Assembly: GCA_038230775.1 (NCBI GenBank)
Contig: JBBRMQ010000013.1
Coordinates: 1-34,093, forward strand
From: JBBRMQ01 sp038230775
Lineage (GTDB): Bacteria > Acidobacteriota > Thermoanaerobaculia > Gp7-AA8
Reading direction: 5' to 3'
Length of the DNA: 34,093 nt
In this document: one piece after another, positions 1 through 6,120 of the stretch
Position numbering within the stretch: position 1 is the first letter of the stretch
How the letters are laid out: the number at the start of each line of letters is the position of its first letter
Made by a program: the position numbers and the translations under genes
The notes under the pieces: model-generated
Database searches by the model: none
Seen by the model: only the letters and a program-made list of their open reading frames with translations
What the model was told of the DNA's origin: nothing

Positions 1-1
1 A

Positions 2-214
2 TCGGACTACGTGATTCTTCCGCCGCTCCAGGCATCGCTGCGGTACGAGAGCGCGTCTCCTCCCAGTTCTGCCGGAGTGCGATCCCTCCGGACGTTGAAC
101 GCCGGCCTGAATTTCTTCGCCTACGCGAATGTGAAGACGACGCTCGAATACCGTCGTGATCTTCGCGCATCAAAGAATTACTCGCTGGACGCGATTCTTC
201 GCTTCGCTTTCTGA
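2..214 (+). CDS. C-terminal end of an outer-membrane beta-barrel protein (partial)
   Basis: The gene enters from the left edge. The visible 70 residues contain alternating hydrophobic/polar stretches (for example LNAGLNFFAYANVKTTLEYR) and end in the strand YSLDAILRFAF. A terminal phenylalanine preceded by alternating hydrophobic residues is the usual outer-membrane assembly signal of beta-barrels. The stop lies 25 bases before the cupredoxin gene, so the two are probably co-transcribed. The family cannot be named from this tail; a porin or an electron-conduit barrel would both fit beside the downstream copper protein and cytochrome. Confidence 0.55.
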   Translation, partial: SDYVILPPLQASLRYESASPPSSAGVRSLRTLNAGLNFFAYANVKTTLEYRRDLRASKNYSLDAILRFAF

Positions 215-239
215 CGAGTGGGATTCAAAGGAGATTCTC

Positions 240-818
240 ATGAAAAGTGTCTTGTTTGCTTTCTTACCGTTGATGGTGTCGTCGGCGATGGTCGCTGGTG
301 AGATTCACGGCAAAGTGGCCACGAAAGGACTCCGCACGTCCGCCGACGCCGTCGTCTTTATCTCAAAAGTTCCCGGCAAGACGTTCGCGCCCCCCACGGC
401 GCATGCCCGCATCGATCAGTCAAAGATGCAGTTCGTTCCGCGCGTTCTGCCGGTGGTCATCGGCACGACGGTCGACTTTCTCAACTCCGACGCTGTACTC
501 CACAACGTCTTCACTCCTGATTCGTGCGCCGATCGCTTCAACCTGGGCACCTGGCCGCAGGGACAAACGAAGAGCTTCACATTCAAGAAGGAGTGTTTTG
601 CAGCGCTTCTGTGCAAGGTGCACGGAGAGATGGAGGGATTTGTCGCAGCCGTACCGACGCCGTACTTCGCGGTCACCGCGGCCGATGGTTCCTATCAAAT
701 CAAGGATGTCCCTGATGGCACCTACACGGTCAAGGTCTGGCACCCAACGTTAAAAGCAATGCAGAAGAGTGTCGAAGTGAAAGCCGCGACCGAATTGAAC
801 TTCGCAATTTCCAAGTAG
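240..818 (+). CDS. Secreted cupredoxin-like protein with type-1 copper site
   Basis: 192 residues. The ATG at 240 follows a good Shine-Dalgarno (AAAGGAG at 227-233) and opens a signal peptide (MKSVLFAFLPLMVSSAMVAG), so longer in-frame starts are rejected. The mature part is a plastocyanin-like fold with all four expected type-1 copper ligands: His88 (VLHNVF), Cys125, His128 and Met131 in LLCKVHGEM. Residues about 140-175 (ADGSYQIKDVPDGTYTVKVW) resemble a short carboxypeptidase-regulatory beta-sandwich strand set. Similar proteins are often labelled methylamine utilization protein, but nothing here indicates methylamine. Inferred role: periplasmic or surface copper electron carrier working with the cytochrome c that follows. 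Confidence 0.8.
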   Translation: MKSVLFAFLPLMVSSAMVAGEIHGKVATKGLRTSADAVVFISKVPGKTFAPPTAHARIDQSKMQFVPRVLPVVIGTTVDFLNSDAVLHNVFTPDSCADRFNLGTWPQGQTKSFTFKKECFAALLCKVHGEMEGFVAAVPTPYFAVTAADGSYQIKDVPDGTYTVKVWHPTLKAMQKSVEVKAATELNFAISK

Positions 819-940
819 CGAGGACTGACGCCCGCTGCACCCATGAGATCCGCTCATCCCGCGTCATCGCGCGCCAGAGAGTCTCGCGAGTTGGTGATCA
901 GGGGTGCGCTCGGATCGGCGGGGAACTCTGAAGGGGTGCG

Positions 941-1894
941 ATGCGTCCGCTGACATCGTTCATCGTCGCTCTCCCGGCCGCATTGCTGGCCGGGTTGATG
1001 GCCACCGGGTTGCTGGCATCGCAGAGGCGGGCGCACGCCCACGTGATCTCGCTGCCCGAACCGCTTCTCGTGTCAAAAGTGGAGGGCCCCAGCAATTTCC
1101 ATCGCCTCGGCCTTGCGATCGAGAGCTCAGATATGGGTCGCACCGGGGTCTGGGGGCCCTCGCCGAATGCTGGGTTCCCGCCCGCAATCCCCATGTACTC
1201 TTCGGAGGGAATCACGGGCGCCGTAACGTTGCAGGGCGCGGACCTCTACCGCCTCAACTGCCAACCATGCCACAAGGCGGACGGCAAGGGAGCTCCGCCC
1301 GAGATCAATGCGATCATCGGCCCGGTGCAAGCCACATCCGCGGCTCTGATGGAGCAGCGAATGAAAGAGAAGGGGCGACCCATCAGCGGCGCCTTCGCGC
1401 GCGAGCTCGCGGCCGGCTCGACAAAGGATCTGCTGGACCGTCTGAAAAACGGCGGGCAGAAAATGCCATCGTTCGGTTATCTCACGAATCGTGAGATTGC
1501 TAGTTTGGTCAGCTACCTGAACGCACTCGCGGGCATTCCTGGAACGGCCAAGCAATCGACGGTGACGGAGCCGGTCACTCGCGTTGGCGAGCTTCTGGTG
1601 AAGGGCACCTGCCACATCTGCCACGACGCGACAGGGCGCTGGCCCGATCCGGAGGAGCTCCTGCAGGGGGCCATTCCCCCGATCGGCGGTTTCACCACCG
1701 AAAAATCGATCCGCGAAGTCATCGAAAAAGCGCGACATGGCGCTCCCGTAGTGATGGGCGTCCTGAATTTGCCCTACCGGGGCCGAATGCCAGTCTTCGA
1801 CTATCTGAGCGACGACGAGGTCGCGTCCGCGTACGTCTACCTAATGATCTACCCGCCCCAAAATCCCGGCCGGATACGTAAACCGCAGAACTGA
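941..1894 (+). CDS. Diheme cytochrome c
   Basis: 317 residues. The start at 941 has AAGGGG at 931-936. An N-terminal hydrophobic helix (residues 6-27) exports or anchors the protein. There are two heme-binding CxxCH motifs, CQPCH at 107-111 and CHICH at 224-228, each followed by a candidate distal methionine (QKMPSF near 175; GRMPVF near 290). This gives two tandem class-I cytochrome c domains, with electron transfer in the periplasm. It lies 122 bases after the cupredoxin gene on the same strand, which suggests a common electron chain. The exact donor and acceptor are not visible. Confidence 0.88.
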   Translation: MRPLTSFIVALPAALLAGLMATGLLASQRRAHAHVISLPEPLLVSKVEGPSNFHRLGLAIESSDMGRTGVWGPSPNAGFPPAIPMYSSEGITGAVTLQGADLYRLNCQPCHKADGKGAPPEINAIIGPVQATSAALMEQRMKEKGRPISGAFARELAAGSTKDLLDRLKNGGQKMPSFGYLTNREIASLVSYLNALAGIPGTAKQSTVTEPVTRVGELLVKGTCHICHDATGRWPDPEELLQGAIPPIGGFTTEKSIREVIEKARHGAPVVMGVLNLPYRGRMPVFDYLSDDEVASAYVYLMIYPPQNPGRIRKPQN

Positions 1895-2204
1895 GGCTTA
1901 GCTCGTCGGCGTTGTAATCCTCGTTCCTTGAGGCCGCCTCTCCAATTGCAATTCGAATCGTCTCTTTTCGACGGCGTGACGCTCGCCGATGCGGCCGCAA
2001 GAAAGGCGCGTACCGCTCTGGCCTCTACAACAAAGTCGCGATCTCAACGGATGCTTCGAAACATACGTGAGCAGCTCGAGATTGATCTGCACGCTCAGCC
2101 GTATGCGGCGGACAACGGACGGCCAGAACGCCCTGAGCAAAGCGATTTTCCCGGCCAGTGACAAGGCAGGCATTTGTCGTCCCGGCCGAACGTTCAAACG
2201 CGCG
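1895..2204. other. 310-base gap without a convincing gene
   Basis: Between the cytochrome and the HMA-thioredoxin gene I see no supported gene on either strand. A 77-codon frame at 1928-2161 has only a TTG start, no Shine-Dalgarno, and a translation that resembles no known family. Long antisense frames here simply run on from the complement of the downstream gene. No hairpin followed by a T-run and no clear promoter hexamers were found. It may be a decayed fragment or a long leader. Confidence 0.4.
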
Positions 2205-2858
2205 ATGAGGCCATTCTTGCTCGCGTCGATGCTGTTCGCCGCCGCATCCGTGTCGGCCGACACGCTGACCTTCAACGTGATCGGCATCGACTGCGCCATG
2301 TGTGCGCCGCCGGTGAAAAAAGCGCTGGCCGCGATTCCTGGCGTCACCGCGGTTCGCGTCGATGCGAAAACGAAGACCGCAACGCTCGACATCCCCGCCG
2401 AGTTCGATCGATCGACGATCCATCGTGCGCTCTCGAACGCGGGCTTCGAAGCCCAGCTGCCGGGAGAAACCAATGCCGCGATCGAGCCGCTGCCGGCGGC
2501 GGTCCTGAAGACGCTGGACCTCGCCGTCAGTGATGGAAAGACGAAGGTCAACATCGACCGCCTCGTCGTACCGGGGAAGATCACGATCGTCGATTTCTAC
2601 GCCGACTGGTGCGGACCTTGTCGCGTGCTCGAGACTCGCATTGAACGATACATGGTCGCGCACCCAGGCATCGCGGTGCGCCGCATCGACATCGGCAAGT
2701 GGGATAACGCCGCTGCGAAACAGGCGACGAAACTGGGCGCCACCGCTCTTCCCTACATCCGGGTCTACGATCGCAACCGCAGGTTCGTGCGATCGGTCAC
2801 CGGCGGTATGTGGGACGAAGTGACCTCCGCTCTCGACAGCGCCGATCGCTCGAAATGA
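2205..2858 (+). CDS. Exported HMA (heavy-metal-associated) domain fused to thioredoxin
   Basis: 217 residues from the ATG at 2205, which opens a signal peptide (MRPFLLASMLFAAASVSADT). The longer frame upstream lacks protein-like character. Residues 20-85 form an HMA ferredoxin-like fold with the metal-binding pair Cys30/Cys33 (GIDCAMC), as in CopZ, MerP and P1B-ATPase N-termini. Residues about 105-215 form a thioredoxin domain with the active site WCGPC (Cys136, Cys139) after VDFYAD and the cis-proline at ALPY (Pro183). Inferred role: periplasmic thiol chemistry coupled to binding of a soft metal such as copper. No strong Shine-Dalgarno is present. Its TGA stop overlaps the ATG of the next gene (ATGA at 2855), so translation of the two is probably coupled. 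Confidence 0.85.
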   Translation: MRPFLLASMLFAAASVSADTLTFNVIGIDCAMCAPPVKKALAAIPGVTAVRVDAKTKTATLDIPAEFDRSTIHRALSNAGFEAQLPGETNAAIEPLPAAVLKTLDLAVSDGKTKVNIDRLVVPGKITIVDFYADWCGPCRVLETRIERYMVAHPGIAVRRIDIGKWDNAAAKQATKLGATALPYIRVYDRNRRFVRSVTGGMWDEVTSALDSADRSK

Positions 2859-3826
2859 AGTCGCGCGCAGCGTTCCTACTGGTATTGCTGTTGCTCGTCC
2901 CCTCGGCCTACGCCTGACCGGCCTGAGCGAACCCCAACCTCTCCGGCGGAGCGGGTCAGACCAGCATCGTTGCCCCGAAGACCTGGCGCGTGTCGCTCGA
3001 GGTGGCGCGCGGAACGTTCCTCACCTCACACATCGCGGAGTGTCCCGATGTGGCTCCGGAGTGCGCCACGACGCTCATTCCTCCGCATGAACATCATGTC
3101 GCTCTCGGTCTGACTCACACCGAGCTCTCCGTCGAGTACGGACTCCGGCCGGGCGCACAAATCAGCTTCCGCTTGCCTTACGACGTGAAGGCCCAACGCG
3201 TTCGCTATTCGACTCTCGGTGGCGGGCCGTTTACTCCGCCATACGGCGATATCCATCACCGTAGCGAGACCCTTACCGGCATCTCCGATGCTTCCGTCGA
3301 GCTGGATTTTTCGCCGCGCGAACACTGGCTGTTCGGCGCCGGAATCTCGCTTCCCATCGGGCACATCGTTCCCGACCCGATCGTTCTCGGGCGTGAAGGG
3401 ATCAAACACGAGCATCTGCAATTCGGCAGCGGAACCTTTGAGCCGAAGCTGACCGCGCAGTGGTCGAACGCGCGTTTCGCGGCTGGGGGTGAGGCTCGTC
3501 TCTCGCTTTACGTGAACCGCGAAGGGTTTCGCGCTCCGTCAACCTTTGCGTGGTCGGCCGGCCCGAACTTCTCCGCGGGAAGGTTTGCGATCACACCGCG
3601 ACTCACCGGTCAGTTTCAATCCATCGGGCGATGGAGCGGTGTTGCGGATGAAGGCAGCGGCTTTCGAAGTGGCGGCATTCGACTTCAGATCTCGACACCC
3701 ATTCGAGGAGTGATCGTGGCGCCGGGCGTCTATCGCGAGCTTTGGTCGCACGGCCTCAATCGCGAAGCGGGTGAAACGTTCCGTCAGGAGACGACCTGGA
3801 ACCTGTCGCTTTCGCGGACGTTCTAG
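2855..3826 (+). CDS. Outer-membrane beta-barrel, candidate selenoprotein with two in-frame TGA (U-x-x-U)
   Basis: Read through two TGA codons, the frame encodes 323 residues. From the ATG at 2855 come 20 residues of a near-perfect signal peptide ending SAYA, then TGA (2915-2917), Pro, Ala, TGA (2924-2926), then ANPNLSGGAGQ and a barrel ending in WNLSLSRTF. Without recoding, the barrel would have to start at GTG 2990, which has no signal peptide and cuts the first strand (KTWRVSLEVARG). Both TGAs fall at the first residues after the predicted cleavage site, in the spacing of a CxxC redox or metal motif. A hairpin follows at SECIS distance. The loop further on carries CPDVAPEC and HEHH, which could also bind metal. 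Alternatives are a doubly mutated pseudogene or sequence error. The selenocysteine reading is inference; no sel genes lie in this window. Confidence 0.6.
2914..2959 (+). promoter_or_regulatory. SECIS-like hairpin spanning/following the two TGA codons
   Basis: An apical stem CTCC/GGAG (2941-2944 with 2948-2951) closes the loop GGC, with G at the first loop positions as in bacterial SECIS elements. Below it, an extended stem is possible between 2929-2934 and 2953-2957. As an alternative, CTGACC (2914-2919, containing the first TGA) can pair perfectly with GGTCAG (2954-2959). The loop starts 18 bases after the second TGA and 27 after the first, inside the range known for bacterial SECIS. The fold was drawn by eye and not computed. 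Confidence 0.45.
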
Positions 3827-3837
3827 CGTCAACAAAA

Positions 3838-3879
3838 CAAAAGGGAAGCCCGCCTTTTGTGTGAGGGCCGGTCCACACA
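3838..3879. terminator. Bidirectional hairpin terminator region between convergent genes
   Basis: Two overlapping stem-loops lie between the convergent barrel and sigma-factor genes. The first pairs CAAAAGG (3838-3844) with CCTTTTG (3853-3859), which brings a T-run on either strand. The second pairs TGTGTG (3858-3863) with CACACA (3874-3879). The position at the end of both genes fits termination. Confidence 0.5.
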
Positions 3880-3908
3880 CAGAAGCACGCCGATGATTCT
3901 GATTCGCT

Positions 3909-4457
3909 TCACTGTCTCATTGCGATGCGCTGGCAGGTGCATTCCACGCAACCATGTTCGGCACAGGTACCGCATGACGCTCGGACTTGCTTGCGCAGCG
4001 CCTCTCGCGCGCGGAACGCGCGCACCGCGGCGTTGCTCGGAGATATGGCCGCCGCTTTCGAGTATTGCTGCATGGACATGCCGTCGATGTCGACCTTCTG
4101 AATGGCGTCGGCGTACTCGGGCTTCAGCGTCGACGCGAGCTGCGTGACGCACCCGCAAATCGCCTCCCGAATCTCCGGCGGTGGCTCAACGGCGCCCTCC
4201 ATCTCACGCGCAAAGGCCTCGAGCGCTTTGTTGCGGGTCGACGTGCGTCGATAGTGGTCGATGACCGCGTTTCGGAGCGTTCGATAGAACCACGCGACCG
4301 CCGACGACTCATCGCGCAGCTCGTCAGCCTTCTCCACGCTCTTCACGAACGCGTCCTGCAGGATGTCTTCCGCCAGCGCCCGATCGCCGACCCTCCGCTC
4401 CAGAAATCCGAGGAACGCGCGGTGGTTCGCGACGAGGAGGTCAGGGACCGAGGTCAT
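3909..4457 (-). CDS. ECF sigma factor with cysteine-rich C-terminus (CorE type)
   Basis: About 182 residues from the ATG at 4457; ATG at 4469 and 4505 are alternatives, and none has a clear Shine-Dalgarno. Sigma region 2 is HRAFLGFLERRVGD through DILQDAF and AWFYRTLRNAVIDHYRR. Region 4 is LKPEYADAIQKVDIDGMS through AVRAFRAREALRKQ. Two features mark it as non-canonical: a CxC motif in the linker (ICGCV), and a C-terminal tail with C-x2-C-x4-C-x2-C-x-C (CGTCAEHGCVECTC). Both are hallmarks of the CorE-type metal-responsive ECF factors known from Myxococcus, where the cysteine domain senses copper or cadmium/zinc directly and no anti-sigma is needed. None is encoded here either. The divergent cysteine-rich peptide gene 66 bases away is the obvious candidate target. 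Confidence 0.85.
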   Translation of the reverse strand: MTSVPDLLVANHRAFLGFLERRVGDRALAEDILQDAFVKSVEKADELRDESSAVAWFYRTLRNAVIDHYRRTSTRNKALEAFAREMEGAVEPPPEIREAICGCVTQLASTLKPEYADAIQKVDIDGMSMQQYSKAAAISPSNAAVRAFRAREALRKQVRASCGTCAEHGCVECTCQRIAMRQ

Positions 4458-4523
4458 CGGCGGAATCATATGGCTGTAATGAAACTGAAGGTCGTGCGTC
4501 TGCATTGGTGAAAGGAGAGAACA

Positions 4524-4607
4524 ATGAACGACTTCATCAAGCCTCTCGCCTGTGACTGCGGCGCCGACTGCACCTGCGGCAGCGGTTGCACCTGCGGCAG
4601 AAAGTAA
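4524..4607 (+). CDS. 27-residue metallothionein-like cysteine peptide
   Basis: A very short gene with a strong Shine-Dalgarno (AAAGGAGAG, 4511-4519), an ATG 4 bases later and a TAA stop. The product starts MNDFIKPLACDCG and has six cysteines at 10, 12, 16, 18, 22 and 24, in three C-x-C pairs spaced by three residues (CDC, CTC, CTC), with only small, polar or charged residues around them. This is metallothionein-like spacing suited to binding a thiophilic metal ion. There is no signal peptide, so it should be cytoplasmic. It is divergent from the CorE-type sigma factor, whose tail carries a similar cysteine pattern; control by that factor is inferred. It is too short for normal gene callers. 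Confidence 0.7.
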   Translation: MNDFIKPLACDCGADCTCGSGCTCGRK

Positions 4608-4616
4608 TGGCATTCG

Positions 4617-5378
4617 CTAGATCCGCCGGCGGACGAAATCGAGGATCTGATTCACGATGTCGCACGTCGTCCGGCTGTCATCGAAGAGGTCGAAGGCGTG
4701 CGGGCCGGTCGGATGATTGACGAACGTCAGCGGCAGATTGCGCTGGATCGCTTGCAACACGAAGCGATCCAGCGTTTCGTTCAGCCGCGGTGTCTCGTCC
4801 CGCCCCGCTCTCGCCACGAAGATCGCGGTTCGGTCCGCGAGATCCTCGATCGACTTTCCGGCGCACGGATTGGCAAAGTGAAACTTCGCGGCTTCTTCAG
4901 CCACATCGAGCGTGTAGCCGTAGCAGAGAACGGCGCATTTCGGCTGCTCCTTTGAGTCGTGGAGCAATAGCGACAAGGCCACCGGCACGTTGCCGGAGCT
5001 TGCCCAGATGGCGATCCGTGTGGCGTCGATCTGCAGCGACGCCGCGTTCTGCCGCAAGTGGCTCATGAGTCTGTGAATGTCCGCCGCGGGGTCTCGGTTC
5101 GCATACGCGATTGCGGCGACGCCGCTCGCGGCGAAAAGGCGCGCCCACGACGTCGTGGAACCCATGTCCTTGAACTTGCAACCCACGAACTTCTCGAAAC
5201 CGGGATCGGGGTAACCGCCGACGATGACGATCGCCGGCAGATTCCCGCTCTTCGCGCCGGCCGGGTAGTAGACATCCATCGTCAGGCCGCTCGTCCACGG
5301 CACGTCGCGGCGCACGATCACCTCGTCAACGCCTGGCGCCGGGCACACGACCGTCCTCTTCGAGATTTCCTCGGGCAT
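4617..5378 (-). CDS. Alpha/beta hydrolase (dienelactone hydrolase-like)
   Basis: 253 residues. The ATG at 5378 is preceded by the strong Shine-Dalgarno CGAGGAGGT. The alpha/beta-hydrolase pattern is clear: strand and oxyanion segment AIVIVGGYPDPG (49-60), nucleophile elbow IAIWASSGN (Ser127 or Ser128; a variant of GxSxG), acid Asp194 (RAGRDE) and His227 (GPHAFD). No signal peptide is present. It is probably an esterase/hydrolase of small esters or lactones; the substrate is unknown. It is divergent from a GntR regulator 79 bases away, whose operator-like palindrome lies between them, so the two are likely co-regulated. Confidence 0.82.
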   Translation of the reverse strand: MPEEISKRTVVCPAPGVDEVIVRRDVPWTSGLTMDVYYPAGAKSGNLPAIVIVGGYPDPGFEKFVGCKFKDMGSTTSWARLFAASGVAAIAYANRDPAADIHRLMSHLRQNAASLQIDATRIAIWASSGNVPVALSLLLHDSKEQPKCAVLCYGYTLDVAEEAAKFHFANPCAGKSIEDLADRTAIFVARAGRDETPRLNETLDRFVLQAIQRNLPLTFVNHPTGPHAFDLFDDSRTTCDIVNQILDFVRRRI

Positions 5379-5444
5379 GAGACCTCCTCGTTTTTGTGGG
5401 TGACCGAATCTAACTTTTTGCCGTAGGGGTCGTCAAACCTCTCG

Positions 5445-5458
5445 TACTGTATACAGTA
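5445..5458. promoter_or_regulatory. Perfect 14-bp palindrome, probable GntR/FCD operator
   Basis: TACTGTATACAGTA is a perfect inverted repeat. It sits between the divergent hydrolase and GntR genes, and its last base is the A of the GntR start codon. Its TGTATACA core resembles operators used by FCD-type GntR regulators. Binding by the adjacent regulator would repress its own transcription and possibly that of the hydrolase. Confidence 0.6.
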
Positions 5459-6120
5459 TGCAGACAACGACGATCCTTCCCGCCCGCCCAAACATCAGCG
5501 GCTCCATCGCCGAGGAGCTGCGGCAGATGATCGTGGATGGACGCCTGGCCCCGGGCCAGCGCGTCAACGAAGTCCACCTCGCCGCATCTCTCGGCGTCAG
5601 CCGCACGCCGCTGCGCGAGGCGCTCATGAGCCTGACGACCGAGGGGAGCCTCACGAGCGTGCCGCGGATCGGCTTTCAAGTCGTTCCGCTCTCCGTCGAC
5701 GAGTTCGAACAGATCTACGAGATGCGCGCGATCCTTGATCCGGAAGCGCTGCGGATGGCCGGGTTGCCGTCGGCTGCCCAGATCGCCCGGCTCGCCGCGC
5801 TGAACACGAAAGTGCGCGCGGCGCGGACGCCGGTCGCGGTACTCGCCGCGGATGATGCGTTCCATCTCGCGCTCATCGCCGGCTGTCCGAACACGATCGT
5901 CGTCTCTCTGATCCGTCAGTTCCTCTGGCGAACGCGCCGCTACGAGCTGGCGCTGATGCGGGATCGGTCCAACGTTGCCGCCTCCGCGCACCATCACGAC
6001 GTCGTGCTTTCGAAACTTCGCGGGCGTGATCTGCGCGGAGCCTGCGCGGCTCTGCGGCACAACATGGAGATCGGCAAGGCGCCGATCCTCGACTGGCTCA
6101 GGAAACGGGAGGAACCATGA
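5458..6120 (+). CDS. GntR-family transcriptional regulator, FCD subfamily
   Basis: 220 residues. The N-terminal winged helix (about 13-77) shows the family pattern: IAEELRQMIVDGRLAPGQRV, LAASLGVSRTPLREAL and an EG..V...GF wing. Residues 80-210 form the all-alpha FCD ligand domain, with the metal-ligand type histidines FHLAL and HHHDVV. FCD regulators respond to small organic acids or sugar acids; the effector here is unknown. The ATG at 5458 overlaps the operator palindrome and leaves no room for a Shine-Dalgarno, so the mRNA may be leaderless. It overlaps the following hydrolase gene by four bases (ATGA), so the two form an operon. Confidence 0.85.
   Translation: MQTTTILPARPNISGSIAEELRQMIVDGRLAPGQRVNEVHLAASLGVSRTPLREALMSLTTEGSLTSVPRIGFQVVPLSVDEFEQIYEMRAILDPEALRMAGLPSAAQIARLAALNTKVRAARTPVAVLAADDAFHLALIAGCPNTIVVSLIRQFLWRTRRYELALMRDRSNVAASAHHHDVVLSKLRGRDLRGACAALRHNMEIGKAPILDWLRKREEP

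Noticed and set aside
1928..2161. 77-codon frame in the gap before the HMA-thioredoxin gene
   Set aside because: TTG start, no ribosome site, no recognisable protein character.
2915..2926. Simple pseudogene by two stop mutations
   Set aside because: Two TGAs with CxxC spacing exactly at the mature N-terminus, with the rest of the frame intact, is unlikely for random decay; it cannot be excluded without reads and homologues.
2990..3826. Barrel gene starting at GTG 2990
   Set aside because: It would lack a signal peptide and cut the first strand; the in-frame signal peptide at 2855 is a better start if the TGAs are decoded.
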